From Pseudomonas fluorescens (GTDB taxonomy: Bacteria; Pseudomonadota; Gammaproteobacteria; Pseudomonadales; Pseudomonadaceae): 64,000 nucleotides of DNA. This document shows, in pieces, positions 10,548 through 25,034 of this stretch. A model generated the notes under the pieces. That model was not told the DNA's origin and ran no database searches. It saw nothing but the letters and a program-made list of their open reading frames with translations. The DNA lies in NCBI RefSeq assembly GCF_000968015.1, contig NZ_LACH01000002.1:243828-307827 (forward strand). Direction: 5' to 3'. The position numbers were made by a program, and so were the translations under genes. The first letter of the stretch is position 1. Each line of letters opens with the position of its first letter.

Positions 10548-10994
10548 CTAAAGAGAAGGGCGGATCAGTTCGAGGCCGAAGTGTTGACCGTCCAGATAAT
10601 CATCGATACAGCGGATGATCAGCTCACTGCGCCAGTTTGCGCGCTGTGCCAGCAGTTCGTCACGCGTCAGCCATTTTGCGCCGACGATGCCGTCGTCCAG
10701 CTGATAGTCGGGGTGATGCTTGAGCGGTTTTGCGGTGAAGCAGACCCGCTGATAAGTCACGCCGTTGCTCGGGGCGGTGTAGAGGTAAATGCCCACCACG
10801 CCAGTCGGCTCGACGTCCCAGCCGGTTTCTTCGAGGGTTTCGCGTACGGCAGCTTCGATCAGGGTTTCGTCCGGGTCGAGGTGACCGGCGGGCTGATTGA
10901 GCACCGTTCGCCCACCCTTGGATTCTTCAACCATCAGGAAGCGGCCGTTGTCTTCGACGATGGTGGCGACGGTGATGTGGGGTAGCCAGGTCAT
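10548..10994 (-). CDS. nudJ: Nudix hydrolase, NudJ-like phosphatase
   Basis: A 148-residue pyrophosphohydrolase. The Nudix box starts at G37 (GHLDPDETLIEAAVRETLEE, then TGWD) and matches the GX5EX7REUXEEXGU pattern exactly. The flanking sequences MTWLPHITVATIVE and NQPAGHLD are characteristic of NudJ, which in E. coli acts on thiamine pyrophosphate precursors and nucleoside di- and triphosphates. It lies upstream of mnmA, as in E. coli. The ATG at 10994 opens with the family's N-terminus. Confidence 0.92.
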   Translation of the reverse strand: MTWLPHITVATIVEDNGRFLMVEESKGGRTVLNQPAGHLDPDETLIEAAVRETLEETGWDVEPTGVVGIYLYTAPSNGVTYQRVCFTAKPLKHHPDYQLDDGIVGAKWLTRDELLAQRANWRSELIIRCIDDYLDGQHFGLELIRPSL

Positions 10995-11031
10995 TGGACT
11001 TCCTCAATCTTTAATGTTGGAACGCAGTCAA

Positions 11032-11122
11032 TGTGGGAGCGAGCTTGCTCGAGATAGCGGTAGGTCAGTCAATATCAATGTTGAATGATAAACCGTCATC
11101 GCGAGCAAGCTCGCTCCCACAG
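11032..11122. repeat. REP inverted pair
   Basis: A left copy GTGGGAGCGAGCTTGCTCG (its tail reads AGAT instead of CGAT) and a right inverted copy lie about 40 bases apart, between nudJ and idh. Confidence 0.88.
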
Positions 11123-11164
11123 GGTCCGGGTTCTATAGATAAATATGTGTGACCGCCACAAACA

Positions 11165-11190
11165 CAAACCCCGGCACATGGCCGGGGTTG
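11165..11190 (-). terminator. terminator of idh
   Basis: The minus-strand stem AACCCCGGCC-ATG-TGCCGGGGTT lies just beyond the idh stop. It is followed by a T-rich TGTGTTTG rather than a perfect T run. Confidence 0.7.
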
Positions 11191-11208
11191 TGATGTTCCC
11201 TTACAACC

Positions 11209-13930
<2,722 letters not shown>

Positions 13931-15187
13931 ATGGGATACAAGAAGATTCAGGTTCCAGCAGTCGGCGACAAAATCACCGTCAACGCGGACCATTCTCTCA
14001 ATGTTCCTAACAACCCGATCATCCCCTTCATCGAAGGTGATGGTATTGGCGTTGATATCAGCCCGGTCATGATCAAGGTTGTCGATGCTGCTGTTAAGAA
14101 GGCTTACGGCGGCGAGCGCAAAATTTCCTGGATGGAAGTCTATGCCGGGGAGAAAGCGACTCAGGTTTACGATCAGGACACCTGGCTACCTCAGGAAACC
14201 CTGGACGCGGTCAAGGATTACGTGGTTTCCATCAAGGGCCCTCTGACCACCCCGGTCGGTGGCGGCATCCGTTCCCTGAACGTGGCCCTGCGTCAGCAAC
14301 TCGACCTTTATGTCTGCCTGCGCCCAGTGCGTTGGTTCGAAGGTGTGCCTAGCCCGGTCAAGAAGCCAGGCGACGTCGACATGACGATCTTCCGTGAGAA
14401 CTCGGAAGACATCTACGCCGGTATCGAGTGGAAAGCCGGTTCGCCGGAAGCGACCAAAGTCATCAAGTTCCTTAAAGATGAAATGGGCGTCACCAAGATT
14501 CGTTTCGACGAAAACTGCGGTATCGGCATCAAGCCGGTTTCGCTGCAAGGCACCAAGCGTCTGGCGCGAAAAGCGCTGCAGTATGTGGTCGACAACGACC
14601 GCGACTCGCTGACCATCGTGCACAAAGGCAACATCATGAAGTTCACCGAAGGTGCCTTCAAGGAGTGGGCCTACGAAGTGGCGGCTGAAGAGTTCGGCGC
14701 GACTCTGCTCGATGGTGGTCCGTGGATGCAGTTCAAAAACCCGAAAACCGGCAAGAACGTTATCGTCAAAGATGCCATCGCCGACGCCATGCTCCAGCAG
14801 ATCCTGCTGCGCCCGGCCGAATACGATGTGATCGCGACCCTGAACCTGAACGGCGACTACCTCTCCGACGCCCTGGCGGCGGAAGTGGGCGGTATCGGTA
14901 TCGCACCGGGTGCCAACCTGTCTGACACCATTGCGATGTTCGAAGCGACCCACGGCACTGCGCCGAAGTACGCTGGCAAGGACCAGGTCAACCCGGGTTC
15001 CCTGATCCTGTCCGCAGAGATGATGCTGCGCCACATGGGCTGGACCGAAGCGGCCGATCTGATCATCAAGGGCACCAACGGCGCGATTTCCGCCAAGACC
15101 GTGACCTATGACTTCCACCGTTTGATGGAAGGCGCGAAGCTGCTGTCTTCGTCTGCGTTTGGTGATGCGCTCATCTCGCATATGTAA
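13931..15187 (+). CDS. icd: dimeric NADP-dependent isocitrate dehydrogenase
   Basis: A 418-residue TCA-cycle enzyme, homologous to E. coli Icd. The N-terminal [18 protein letters not shown] and the active-site segment [13 protein letters not shown], containing the serine that AceK phosphorylates in E. coli, are present. IDH/IPMDH-fold motifs such as [13 protein letters not shown] and [13 protein letters not shown] confirm the family. The ATG at 13931 has GGAG seven bases upstream. A strong terminator follows. This enzyme and Idh do the same reaction, so the organism keeps two isozymes that probably respond to different signals; AceK itself is not in the window. Confidence 0.97.
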   Translation: MGYKKIQVPAVGDKITVNADHSLNVPNNPIIPFIEGDGIGVDISPVMIKVVDAAVKKAYGGERKISWMEVYAGEKATQVYDQDTWLPQETLDAVKDYVVSIKGPLTTPVGGGIRSLNVALRQQLDLYVCLRPVRWFEGVPSPVKKPGDVDMTIFRENSEDIYAGIEWKAGSPEATKVIKFLKDEMGVTKIRFDENCGIGIKPVSLQGTKRLARKALQYVVDNDRDSLTIVHKGNIMKFTEGAFKEWAYEVAAEEFGATLLDGGPWMQFKNPKTGKNVIVKDAIADAMLQQILLRPAEYDVIATLNLNGDYLSDALAAEVGGIGIAPGANLSDTIAMFEATHGTAPKYAGKDQVNPGSLILSAEMMLRHMGWTEAADLIIKGTNGAISAKTVTYDFHRLMEGAKLLSSSAFGDALISHM

Positions 15188-15213
15188 GCTGCATATGTAA
15201 GCGAATAGGCATT

Positions 15214-15241
15214 AAAAAAACCGCCTTCGGGCGGTTTTTTT
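15214..15241 (+). terminator. bidirectional terminator between icd and cspD
   Basis: The stem CCGCC-TTCG-GGCGG is flanked by seven A on the left and eight T on the right. It can end icd transcripts and, read from the other strand, cspD transcripts. Confidence 0.93.
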
Positions 15242-15262
15242 ATGACTGGATGACGGGGGGCG

Positions 15263-15541
15263 TCAGCTCGACACTGTTTCTTGCTGGGTGTCAGCGGCCT
15301 GTTCGTTCTCGGTCGTGACTGCTTTAATCTTGACTGCGTGCAGCCCTTTGGGGCCCTGGACGATCTCGAAGTTTACGGCTTGCCCGGCCCTGAGGGTCTT
15401 GTATCCGTTCATATCAATGGCCGAATAGTGGGCAAAGAAATCAATAAGATGACCGTCTTCGTCACGGCCTTCTTTGGCGTCGGTGTTAATGAAACCAAAC
15501 CCCTTGGCATTGTTGAACCATTTCACCTTACCGACTGACAT
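15263..15541 (-). CDS. cspD: cold-shock domain protein CspD-like
   Basis: A 92-residue protein with one cold-shock domain that binds single-stranded nucleic acid. RNP1 (KGFGFI) and RNP2 (DFFAHYSAI) are visible. An insertion of about ten charged residues ([13 protein letters not shown]) between them and a Gln-rich tail distinguish it from CspA. In E. coli CspD inhibits replication in stationary phase. The ATG at 15541 has AGAGGG eight bases upstream; an ATG two codons earlier is too close to that site. It is divergent from clpS, as in other gammaproteobacteria. Confidence 0.92.
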   Translation of the reverse strand: MSVGKVKWFNNAKGFGFINTDAKEGRDEDGHLIDFFAHYSAIDMNGYKTLRAGQAVNFEIVQGPKGLHAVKIKAVTTENEQAADTQQETVSS

Positions 15542-15766
15542 ACCCATATCCCTCTGCAACAGACTCCATCACTGGAGTATCATCCAGTTCATCCGCAGTC
15601 ATTTCCTGGAAATAAGATTGACTCCGCGGACCTTTTTTACCCACTGTGGGCTCTATTGGTTGTAACACCGTTTTCCCGATAGTCAAGGTGACCGGGCAGT
15701 CGGAGTTGAAATCGTCCATAGCCGCCCCCACCACTGTATTTGCACAACTGACGAACCTTTCTTTCC

Positions 15767-16129
15767 ATGCATGCAATCAGCCAGATTCGACTAACATTCA
15801 ATCAGGATCACCCTGATTCACACGACGACGATTCCGCAGGCATTGCTGTTCAGGAGGCAAAGCCTGCTTTACAGGCGCCGCCGATGTACAAGGTGGTTTT
15901 GTTCAATGATGACTACACACCGATGGATTTCGTCGTCGAAGTGCTCGAGGTGTTTTTTAACCTGAATCGCGAGCTGGCGACCAAGGTCATGCTGGCCGTC
16001 CACACAGAAGGACGGGCAGTATGTGGAGTGTTTACCCGCGACATCGCCGAGACTAAGGCCATGCAGGTCAACCAGTACGCCAGGGAAAGCCAGCATCCGC
16101 TACTCTGTGAAATCGAGAAGGACGGTTAA
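15767..16129 (+). CDS. clpS: ClpS, adaptor for ClpAP and N-end-rule substrates
   Basis: A 120-residue adaptor that recognises proteins with N-terminal Leu, Phe, Trp or Tyr and hands them to ClpA. A flexible N-terminal tail (residues 1-38) precedes the core [21 protein letters not shown], which forms the N-degron pocket, and [16 protein letters not shown] follows. It lies 30 bases upstream of clpA. The ribosome site is weak. The transferases that create its substrates (bpt, aat) are encoded about 3 kb downstream. Confidence 0.95.
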   Translation: MHAISQIRLTFNQDHPDSHDDDSAGIAVQEAKPALQAPPMYKVVLFNDDYTPMDFVVEVLEVFFNLNRELATKVMLAVHTEGRAVCGVFTRDIAETKAMQVNQYARESQHPLLCEIEKDG

Positions 16130-16159
16130 TCGCCGACCACTTGGGTATGAGGTGAAGCT

Positions 16160-18430
16160 ATGTTAAACCGCGAGCTCGAAGTCACCCTCAATCTTGCCTT
16201 CAAGGAGGCCCGATCGAAGCGTCATGAATTCATGACCGTCGAACACCTCCTGCTGGCCCTATTGGACAATGAGGCTGCCGCCACCGTTTTGCGTGCCTGC
16301 GGCGCAAACCTCGACAAACTCAAGCACGATCTGCAGGAGTTCATCGACTCCACCACGCCATTGATCCCCGTTCATGACGAGGATCGTGAGACCCAGCCAA
16401 CCCTGGGCTTCCAGCGTGTTCTGCAACGTGCTGTCTTTCACGTACAGAGCTCGGGCAAACGCGAAGTGACTGGCGCCAACGTACTGGTCGCGATCTTCAG
16501 TGAGCAAGAGAGTCAGGCCGTGTTCCTGCTGAAACAGCAGAGCGTTGCGCGCATTGATGTCGTCAACTACATCGCACACGGCATTTCCAAAGTGCCGGGG
16601 CATGGCGATCACTCTGAAGGTGAGCAAGATATGCAGGACGACGAGGGCGGTGAGTCTTCTTCTTCAGGCAATCCTCTGGATGCTTATGCCAGCAACCTCA
16701 ACGAACTCGCGCGTCAGGGTCGAATCGATCCATTGGTAGGCCGTGAGCTGGAAGTCGAGCGCGTTGCGCAGATCCTGGCGCGTCGTCGCAAAAACAATCC
16801 GCTGTTGGTGGGCGAGGCGGGCGTGGGTAAAACCGCGATTGCCGAAGGCCTGGCCAAACGCATTGTCGACAACCAGGTGCCGGACCTGCTGGCCAACAGC
16901 GTGGTGTATTCCCTCGATCTGGGGGCCTTGCTGGCCGGGACCAAATACCGCGGCGATTTCGAGAAGCGCTTCAAGGCGTTGCTCAATGAGCTGAAAAAAC
17001 GTCCGCAGGCGATCCTGTTCATCGACGAAATTCACACCATCATTGGTGCGGGTGCCGCGTCCGGTGGGGTCATGGATGCCTCGAACCTGCTCAAGCCGCT
17101 GCTGTCGTCGGGTGATATCCGTTGCATCGGTTCGACCACGTTCCAGGAATTCCGCGGGATCTTCGAGAAGGACCGTGCGTTGGCTCGGCGCTTCCAGAAG
17201 GTCGATGTGTCGGAACCTTCAGTGGAAGACACCATTGGCATCCTGCGCGGCCTGAAAGGTCGTTTCGAAGCGCACCACAACATCGAATACAGCGATGAAG
17301 CGTTGCGTGCAGCGGCCGAACTGGCCTCGCGTTACATCAATGACCGGCACATGCCGGACAAAGCCATCGACGTCATCGACGAGGCGGGCGCCTACCAGCG
17401 TCTGCAGCCAATCGAGAAGCGCGTGAAACGCATCGAAGTGCCTCAGGTCGAGGACATCGTCGCGAAAATCGCGCGGATTCCGCCTAAGCACGTCACCAGC
17501 TCCGACAAAGAGCTGCTGCGTAACCTTGAGCGTGACCTGAAGCTGACGGTATTTGGCCAGGATGCCGCGATCGACTCGCTGTCGACCGCGATCAAACTGT
17601 CCCGTGCCGGCCTCAAGTCGCCTGACAAGCCTGTCGGTTCGTTCCTGTTCGCAGGGCCTACCGGTGTCGGTAAAACCGAAGCGGCACGTCAGCTGGCCAA
17701 GGCGTTGGGCATCGAGCTGGTTCGCTTCGACATGTCCGAGTACATGGAGCGCCACACCGTATCGCGTCTGATCGGTGCGCCTCCAGGCTATGTCGGGTTC
17801 GATCAGGGCGGTCTGCTGACCGAAGCCATCACCAAGCAGCCTCACTGCGTGCTGTTGCTCGATGAGATCGAGAAGGCGCATCCGGAAGTCTTCAACCTGC
17901 TGCTGCAGGTCATGGACCACGGTACGCTGACCGATAACAACGGGCGCAAGGCGGACTTCCGTAACGTGATCGTCATCATGACGACCAACGCCGGTGCCGA
18001 AACAGCGGCTCGCGCTTCGATCGGTTTCACCCATCAGGACCACTCGTCCGATGCGATGGAAGTGATCAAGAAGAGCTTCACGCCAGAGTTCCGCAACCGT
18101 CTGGACACCATTATCCAGTTTGGTCGCCTCAGCCATGAGGTCATCAAAAGTGTGGTGGACAAGTTCCTTACCGAGCTTCAGGCGCAGCTGGAAGACAAGC
18201 GCGTGCAGCTGGAAGTGACGGATGCGGCGCGCGGCTGGCTGGCAGTGGGAGGCTACGACACGGCAATGGGCGCTCGTCCAATGGCGCGTTTGATCCAGGA
18301 CAAGATCAAGCGTCCGCTGGCGGAAGAGATTCTCTTTGGCGAACTGGCCGACCATGGTGGTGTGGTTCACATCGATCTCAAGGACGGCGAGCTGACCTTC
18401 GACTTCGAGACCACGGCTGAAATGGCCTGA
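16160..18430 (+). CDS. clpA: ClpA, ATPase subunit of the ClpAP protease
   Basis: A 756-residue AAA+ unfoldase that feeds substrates into ClpP. The N-terminal Clp repeat domain occupies residues 1-145. The first AAA module has Walker A GEAGVGKT at 218-225 and Walker B ILFIDEIHT. The second has Walker A GPTGVGKT at 499-506 and Walker B VLLLDEIEKAH. The length equals E. coli ClpA, and there is no ClpB-type middle coiled coil. It is co-transcribed with clpS and ends in a strong terminator. clpP is not in this window. Confidence 0.97.
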   Translation: MLNRELEVTLNLAFKEARSKRHEFMTVEHLLLALLDNEAAATVLRACGANLDKLKHDLQEFIDSTTPLIPVHDEDRETQPTLGFQRVLQRAVFHVQSSGKREVTGANVLVAIFSEQESQAVFLLKQQSVARIDVVNYIAHGISKVPGHGDHSEGEQDMQDDEGGESSSSGNPLDAYASNLNELARQGRIDPLVGRELEVERVAQILARRRKNNPLLVGEAGVGKTAIAEGLAKRIVDNQVPDLLANSVVYSLDLGALLAGTKYRGDFEKRFKALLNELKKRPQAILFIDEIHTIIGAGAASGGVMDASNLLKPLLSSGDIRCIGSTTFQEFRGIFEKDRALARRFQKVDVSEPSVEDTIGILRGLKGRFEAHHNIEYSDEALRAAAELASRYINDRHMPDKAIDVIDEAGAYQRLQPIEKRVKRIEVPQVEDIVAKIARIPPKHVTSSDKELLRNLERDLKLTVFGQDAAIDSLSTAIKLSRAGLKSPDKPVGSFLFAGPTGVGKTEAARQLAKALGIELVRFDMSEYMERHTVSRLIGAPPGYVGFDQGGLLTEAITKQPHCVLLLDEIEKAHPEVFNLLLQVMDHGTLTDNNGRKADFRNVIVIMTTNAGAETAARASIGFTHQDHSSDAMEVIKKSFTPEFRNRLDTIIQFGRLSHEVIKSVVDKFLTELQAQLEDKRVQLEVTDAARGWLAVGGYDTAMGARPMARLIQDKIKRPLAEEILFGELADHGGVVHIDLKDGELTFDFETTAEMA

Positions 18431-18449
18431 CAGTTATCGCAAGAAAGCA

Positions 18450-18473
18450 AAAGGCGCCGAAAGGCGCCTTTTT
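18450..18473 (+). terminator. rho-independent terminator of clpA
   Basis: The stem AAGGCGCC-GAA-AGGCGCCTT is followed by T's, about 20 bases after the clpA stop. Confidence 0.9.
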
Positions 18474-18500
18474 GCTGTCTGGAGGTTTGTACCCCGTCCC

Positions 18501-18608
18501 CCTGTGGGAGCGAGCTTGCTCGCGATGACGGCAGCACATTCGATATCGATGCAAGCTGATCCACCGCTATCGTCGGAACGCCGCCCGGAGCAAGCTCGCT
18601 CCCACAGG
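18501..18608. repeat. REP inverted pair with a variant right half
   Basis: The left half is GTGGGAGCGAGCTTGCTCGC. The right half reads GTCGGAACGCCGCCCGGAGC and then AAGCTCGCTCCCAC, so its inner arm differs from the usual one. The same variant half recurs at 24.9, 29.4 and 35.1 kb. Confidence 0.85.
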
Positions 18609-18641
18609 TGATCATTGTTGCTGCAGGTAAATCACGCAGAC

Positions 18642-18674
18642 ACAAAAACGCCCGGCATAAACCGGGCGTTTTGT
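18642..18674 (-). terminator. rho-independent terminator of infA
   Basis: The minus-strand stem ACGCCCGGTTTATGCCGGGCGT is followed by TTTTTGTG, directly after infA. Confidence 0.9.
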
Positions 18675-18684
18675 ATTGACTTGA

Positions 18685-18903
18685 TTAGCGAGCGCGGTAA
18701 GTGATGCGCCCTTTGCTCAAGTCATAGGGCGTCAGCTCGACGCGCACTTTGTCGCCGGTAAGAATACGAATGTAGTTCTTGCGCATCTTGCCGGAGATAT
18801 GCGCGGTTACGACGTGCCCATTTTCCAACTCCACACGAAACATGGTGTTGGGCAGGGTGTCGACGACAGTGCCTTCCATTTCGAAGCTGTCTTCTTTCGA
18901 CAT
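18685..18903 (-). CDS. infA: translation initiation factor IF-1
   Basis: A 72-residue S1-like OB-fold protein that binds the A site of the 30S subunit during initiation. The sequence [19 protein letters not shown] and the ending [11 protein letters not shown] are nearly invariant in the family, and the length is exact. An in-frame extension upstream to 18969 was rejected. It sits between clpA (convergent) and bpt in the same direction, an arrangement conserved near clpA in gammaproteobacteria. Confidence 0.98.
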
Positions 18904-19014
18904 GCAGTAAAGCCCTCGGTGTCCAATGAATGGCCCGGTGCAACTGCGCCAGGCAAAAGCGGCGTGCATTGTGCCCGAAAAATGGGGTTTAAGCCAAGGG
19001 GTTTACGGCTTGCT

Positions 19015-19722
19015 CTAGTTCAGGATGACCCAGCGCTGATTAATCAGCAGTTCGATAGGGCGATATTGAGTCTTGTAGCTCATCTTTTTGCAGTTTTTGA
19101 TCCAGTAGCCCAGATAGACGGCTTCCAGCCCCAGACGCTGAGCCTCGGCGATTTGCCAGAGAATCGCATACCGCCCCAGGCTGCGGCGTTCTTCAGTGGG
19201 CTCGTAGAAGGTGTAGACCGCCGACAGACCGTTCGGCAGCAAGTCGGTGACGGCCACCGCCACCAGTCGTCCTTCGAGGCGGAATTCGTAGAATCGGGAA
19301 AACGGCAGGTCACGAACCAGGAATGTCGCAAACTGATCGCGACTCGGCGGGTACATATCGCCATCGGCGTGACGCTGTTCGATATAGCGCTGATAAAGGT
19401 CGAAATACTCTTCGCTGAATTGCGGTCTGGCAGGGCGCACCTGCAGGTCGACATTTCGTTTGAAGATGCGTTTCTGCTGGCGGTTGGGCGAAAATTGCGC
19501 CACAGGGATGCGCGCCGGTACGCACGCATTGCAATTCTGGCAATGAGGCCGGTAAAGATGATCGCCGCTACGACGGAAACCCATTTCAGACAGGTCTGCA
19601 TAGACATGCACATCCATGGGCTGACTAGGGTCGAGGAACAAGGTCGTGGCCTGCTCCTCGGGCAGATAACTGCAAGAGTGGGGCTGAGTGGCATAAAACT
19701 TCAAACGCGCCAACTCGGTCAT
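19015..19722 (-). CDS. bpt: aspartate/glutamate leucyltransferase (Bpt)
   Basis: A 235-residue aminoacyl-tRNA protein transferase. The family adds leucine from Leu-tRNA to proteins with N-terminal Asp or Glu, making them ClpS targets. It was formerly annotated as arginyltransferase (ate). The N-terminal cysteines ([16 protein letters not shown]) and the C-terminal [15 protein letters not shown] segment are typical. The ATG at 19722 has GAGGG seven bases upstream. It lies 57 bases after aat in the same direction and before infA. Together with ClpS and ClpA at 15.8-18.4 kb it belongs to the N-degron pathway. Confidence 0.95.
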   Translation of the reverse strand: MTELARLKFYATQPHSCSYLPEEQATTLFLDPSQPMDVHVYADLSEMGFRRSGDHLYRPHCQNCNACVPARIPVAQFSPNRQQKRIFKRNVDLQVRPARPQFSEEYFDLYQRYIEQRHADGDMYPPSRDQFATFLVRDLPFSRFYEFRLEGRLVAVAVTDLLPNGLSAVYTFYEPTEERRSLGRYAILWQIAEAQRLGLEAVYLGYWIKNCKKMSYKTQYRPIELLINQRWVILN

Positions 19723-19779
19723 GATCAACCCTCGGAATAAGGTTTTGAATTAAGTGTAAGCCACACGCGCCAAAGTCGC

Positions 19780-20460
19780 TCAGCAAACCCAGAATGCGAG
19801 GCTGGGGTGATCCAAATGCCGCGCAAGGTAGTCGGCAAACTCGCGGCGAGGAATCGCTCGGGCGCCGAGGCTGTGCAGATGGTCGGTCGGCATCTGGCAG
19901 TCGATCAGCACAAAGCCTGAGTCTTTCAGATGTCGGACCAGTGTGGCAAAGCCATATTTAGAGGCGTTGTCGGCGCGACTGAACATGGACTCGCCGAAAA
20001 ACAGCTGACCCATCGCCAGGCCATAGAGCCCGCCTACCAGCTCACCCTGGTCCCAGACTTCTACCGAATGGGCGTAGCCACGCCTGTGCAGATCGAGGTA
20101 GGCGTTCTGCATGGCTTCCGTGATCCAGGTACCGTCGGCGTAATCCCGTGGCGCCGCGCAAGCGCGGATGACTGCGGCAAAATCCTGATCAAAGGTCACT
20201 TGATAGCGTTGCTGGCGCAGCAGTTTGTTCAGGCTGCGCGAGACATGCAGTTCGTCGGGAAACAGTACGGTGCGTGGATCCGGCGACCACCAGAGAATCG
20301 GCTGGCCTTCCGAGAACCACGGAAAACAGCCGTGGCGATAGGCCTGAATCAGACGATCGGCGGACAGATCGCCGCCCGCGGCCAACAGCCCGTTGGGATC
20401 GCGCATGGCTTTTTCCAGGGGCGGGAAGGTCAGGGTGTTGCGTTGTAACCAAGTCAGCAT
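19780..20460 (-). CDS. aat: leucyl/phenylalanyl-tRNA-protein transferase
   Basis: A 226-residue enzyme that adds Leu or Phe from tRNA to proteins with N-terminal Arg or Lys. The motifs [33 protein letters not shown] and [18 protein letters not shown] are diagnostic. I chose the ATG at 20460 because the upstream part of the open frame runs into DNA antisense to trxB and has no family similarity. It is in the same direction as bpt and infA and 64 bases downstream of trxB. Confidence 0.96.
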   Translation of the reverse strand: MLTWLQRNTLTFPPLEKAMRDPNGLLAAGGDLSADRLIQAYRHGCFPWFSEGQPILWWSPDPRTVLFPDELHVSRSLNKLLRQQRYQVTFDQDFAAVIRACAAPRDYADGTWITEAMQNAYLDLHRRGYAHSVEVWDQGELVGGLYGLAMGQLFFGESMFSRADNASKYGFATLVRHLKDSGFVLIDCQMPTDHLHSLGARAIPRREFADYLARHLDHPSLAFWVC

Positions 20461-20524
20461 GGCATCCGGGCTTGCAGAAGGGGAGGGCAGTGGTGGGCGG
20501 GTAGGCCCACCGTGAAGTGTGCCG

Positions 20525-21779
<1,255 letters not shown>

Positions 21780-24182
21780 TTGAAGAAATCCACCGCAGCA
21801 CCAAAAACAGTCGTTCCGCTCTGGCGCCAGCAATTGCACTACCGGCTCAAGGAAGGTGCATTGATCGCCATCGGCGGCTTGTGCCTGTTCCTGATGATGG
21901 CCTTGTTGACCTACGGCAAGGACGATCCGGGCTGGAGCCATAACAGCAAGATCGAAGATGTGCAGAACTTCGGCGGACCGGTCGGCTCCTACAGCGCCGA
22001 TATCCTGTTCATGGTGTTGGGTTACTTCGCCTACATCTTCCCGCTGTTGCTGGCGATCAAGGCCTATCAAATCTTTCGCCAACGCCACGAGCAGTGGGAG
22101 TGGAGCGGCTGGCTGTTCTCCTGGCGCCTGATTGGCCTGGTGTTCCTGGTGCTGTCGGGCGCGGCCCTGGCCCATATCCATTTCCACGCCGCGACCGGTC
22201 TGCCGGCCGGCGCTGGTGGCGCTTTAGGCGAAAGCCTTGGCGATCTGGCCCGGAACGCGCTGAATATCCAGGGCAGTACGCTGTTGTTCATCGCGTTGTT
22301 CCTGTTTGGCCTGACGGTGTTCACCGACCTGTCGTGGTTCAAGGTGATGGACCTCACTGGCAAGATCACCCTCGACCTGTTCGAATTGTTCCAGGGCGCG
22401 GCCAATCGCTGGTGGGCGGCCCGTGTCGAGCGCAAACAATTGGTTGCTCAATTGCGTGAAGTCGACGACCGCGTCCACGACGTGGTGGCGCCGACCGTCA
22501 CCGACAAACGCGAGCAGGCCAAGGTCAAGGAACGCCTGATCGAGCGCGAGCAAGCCCTGAGCAAACACATGTCGGACCGCGAGAAGCAGGTGCCGCCGGT
22601 GATTGCCCCAGCGCCGCCCAAGCCAGCGGCGCCCAGCAAGCGCGTGGAAAAAGAGAAACAGGCGCCGTTGTTCGTCGACAGCGCCGTCGAAGGCACCTTG
22701 CCGCCGATCTCGATTCTCGACCCGGCAGAAAAGAAACAACTCAATTACTCGCCTGAATCCCTGGCTGCGGTTGGCCACTTGCTGGAAATCAAGCTCAAGG
22801 AATTCGGCGTCGAAGTCTCGGTGGATTCGATTCACCCGGGCCCGGTGATTACCCGTTACGAAATCCAGCCAGCGGCCGGCGTCAAGGTCAGCCGTATCTC
22901 CAACCTGGCAAAAGACCTGGCACGTTCCCTGGCCGTGACCAGCGTGCGCGTGGTGGAAGTGATTCCGGGCAAGACCACTGTCGGTATCGAGATTCCTAAC
23001 GAAGACCGCCAGATCGTGCGCTTCTCCGAAGTGCTGTCGACCCCCGAGTACGACAACTTCAAGTCACCGGTTACTTTGGCCCTGGGTCACGACATTGGTG
23101 GCAAGCCGGTCATCACCGACCTCGCGAAGATGCCTCACTTGCTGGTAGCCGGTACGACCGGTTCCGGTAAATCGGTGGGCGTGAACGCGATGATCCTGTC
23201 GATCCTGTTCAAGTCCGGCCCGGAAGACGCCAAGCTGATCATGATCGACCCGAAAATGCTTGAGCTGTCGATCTACGAAGGCATTCCGCACCTGTTGTGC
23301 CCGGTCGTGACCGACATGAAGGACGCCGCCAACGCCCTGCGCTGGAGCGTGGCGGAGATGGAGCGTCGCTACAAACTGATGGCGAAAATGGGCGTGCGTA
23401 ACCTGTCGGGCTTCAATGCCAAGGTCAAGGAAGCCCAGGACGCCGGTACACCGTTGACCGATCCGTTGTACAAGCGCGAAAGCATTCACGACGAAGCGCC
23501 GCTGCTGACCAAGCTGCCGACGATTGTCGTGGTGGTGGACGAATTCGCCGACATGATGATGATCGTCGGCAAGAAGGTTGAAGAACTGATCGCCCGTATC
23601 GCCCAGAAGGCGCGTGCTGCCGGTATCCACTTGATTCTCGCGACCCAGCGTCCGTCGGTTGATGTGATCACCGGTCTGATCAAGGCCAACATTCCGACGC
23701 GTATGGCGTTCCAGGTGTCGAGCAAGATCGACTCCCGGACCATCATCGACCAGGGCGGCGCCGAACAACTGTTGGGCCACGGTGACATGCTCTACATGCC
23801 GCCGGGCACCAGTCTGCCGATTCGTGTCCACGGTGCCTTCGTGTCCGATGACGAGGTTCACCGGGTGGTCGAAGCCTGGAAACTGCGCGGCGCGCCGGAG
23901 TACAACGACGAGATTCTCGCCGGTGTCGAAGAGCCGGGTAGCGGCTTTGAAGGCGGCAGCGGCGGTGACGAAGACAGTGAATCCGATGCGCTCTACGACG
24001 AAGCGGTGCAGTTCGTACTGGAAAGCCGTCGTGCGTCCATCTCTGCGGTTCAGCGCAAGCTGAAAATCGGCTACAACCGCGCCGCGCGCATGATCGAAGC
24101 CATGGAAATGGCCGGGGTCGTGACGTCCATGAACACCAACGGTTCGCGTGAAGTCCTGGCTCCGGGCCCGGTACGCGACTGA
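21780..24182 (+). CDS. ftsK: DNA translocase FtsK
   Basis: An 800-residue septal DNA pump that coordinates chromosome dimer resolution with division. It starts with [15 protein letters not shown] agrees with Pseudomonas FtsK. About four membrane helices lie within residues 20-200. A Pro/Ala/Lys-rich linker (about 215-310) is followed by the beta domain and the RecA-like motor, with Walker A GTTGSGKS at 458-465 and Walker [14 protein letters not shown]. The C-terminal gamma winged helix ([20 protein letters not shown]) recognises KOPS DNA. The linker is much shorter than in E. coli FtsK, as usual in Pseudomonas. Confidence 0.96.
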   Translation: MKKSTAAPKTVVPLWRQQLHYRLKEGALIAIGGLCLFLMMALLTYGKDDPGWSHNSKIEDVQNFGGPVGSYSADILFMVLGYFAYIFPLLLAIKAYQIFRQRHEQWEWSGWLFSWRLIGLVFLVLSGAALAHIHFHAATGLPAGAGGALGESLGDLARNALNIQGSTLLFIALFLFGLTVFTDLSWFKVMDLTGKITLDLFELFQGAANRWWAARVERKQLVAQLREVDDRVHDVVAPTVTDKREQAKVKERLIEREQALSKHMSDREKQVPPVIAPAPPKPAAPSKRVEKEKQAPLFVDSAVEGTLPPISILDPAEKKQLNYSPESLAAVGHLLEIKLKEFGVEVSVDSIHPGPVITRYEIQPAAGVKVSRISNLAKDLARSLAVTSVRVVEVIPGKTTVGIEIPNEDRQIVRFSEVLSTPEYDNFKSPVTLALGHDIGGKPVITDLAKMPHLLVAGTTGSGKSVGVNAMILSILFKSGPEDAKLIMIDPKMLELSIYEGIPHLLCPVVTDMKDAANALRWSVAEMERRYKLMAKMGVRNLSGFNAKVKEAQDAGTPLTDPLYKRESIHDEAPLLTKLPTIVVVVDEFADMMMIVGKKVEELIARIAQKARAAGIHLILATQRPSVDVITGLIKANIPTRMAFQVSSKIDSRTIIDQGGAEQLLGHGDMLYMPPGTSLPIRVHGAFVSDDEVHRVVEAWKLRGAPEYNDEILAGVEEPGSGFEGGSGGDEDSESDALYDEAVQFVLESRRASISAVQRKLKIGYNRAARMIEAMEMAGVVTSMNTNGSREVLAPGPVRD

Positions 24183-24247
24183 ATTGCTTGAAGCGCGGTG
24201 GCGTAATGACGCGCCATCGCACCCCCACGAATGTTATGAGGACTCCC

Positions 24248-24871
24248 ATGCGTCTTATCCGCATGCTGTTGCTGCCGGTTTTGGCTTTGACCACGCTCTC
24301 GGCCCACGCCGATGACAAGGACGTGGCACGTCTGACCCAACTGCTGGAAAAATCCCAGACCCTGACTGCACGTTTCTCCCAGCTGACCCTCGACGGCAGT
24401 GGCACCCAGTTGCAGGAAACCGCGGGTGAAATGTCCTTGCAGCGTCCCGGCTTGTTTTACTGGCACACCAACGCGCCGGCCGAACAAACGATGGTCTCCG
24501 ACGGCAAGAAGGTGACGTTGTGGGATCCGGACCTGGAGCAGGCCACTATCAAGAACCTCGATCAGCGCCTGACCCAGACCCCGGCGTTGCTGCTGTCCGG
24601 TGACGTGTCCAAGATCAGCCAGAGCTTCGACATCAGCGCCAAGGAAGCCGGTGGCGTGATCGACTTCACCTTGAAGCCGAAAACCAAGGACACCCTGTTC
24701 GACAGCCTGCGCCTGTCGTTCCGTAACGGTCTGGTCAATGACATGCAGATGATCGACAGCGTCGGCCAGCGCACCAACATCCTGTTCACCGGCGTGAAGG
24801 CCAACGAGCCGATCCCGGCGTCCAAGTTCAAGTTCGACATCCCCAAGGGTGCCGATGTGATCCAGGAATAA
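24248..24871 (+). CDS. lolA: outer-membrane lipoprotein carrier LolA
   Basis: A 207-residue periplasmic chaperone that carries lipoproteins from LolCDE to LolB. A signal peptide [21 protein letters not shown] ends near residue 20. The mature part shows the LolA core: [13 protein letters not shown], then [16 protein letters not shown]. The ATG at 24248 has GAGGA five bases upstream; earlier in-frame ATGs do not. It follows ftsK by 65 bases in the order ftsK-lolA-rarA, which is conserved across gammaproteobacteria. Confidence 0.95.
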   Translation: MRLIRMLLLPVLALTTLSAHADDKDVARLTQLLEKSQTLTARFSQLTLDGSGTQLQETAGEMSLQRPGLFYWHTNAPAEQTMVSDGKKVTLWDPDLEQATIKNLDQRLTQTPALLLSGDVSKISQSFDISAKEAGGVIDFTLKPKTKDTLFDSLRLSFRNGLVNDMQMIDSVGQRTNILFTGVKANEPIPASKFKFDIPKGADVIQE

Positions 24872-24886
24872 AGAGCCACCGCAAAA

Positions 24887-24994
24887 CCTGTAGGAGTGAG
24901 CCTGCTCCGGGCGGCGTTCCGACGATAGCGTCGGGTCAGTCAACATTGATGTTGAATGTAATGCCGTCATCGCGAGCAGGCTCACTCCTACAGG
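24887..24994. repeat. REP inverted pair, GTAGGAGTGAGCCTGCTC variant
   Basis: The left half GTAGGAGTGAGCCTGCTCCG, with the variant inner arm GGCGGCGTTCCGACGATAG, and the right inverted half GCGAGCAGGCTCACTCCTAC lie in the lolA-rarA gap. The core carries compensating changes (GAGT/ACTC) relative to the main family, so the stem is preserved. Confidence 0.85.
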
Positions 24995-25034
24995 AGGCCT
25001 GCGGTGTTCAAGTAGTGAGGTTTCGACAGCAGTG

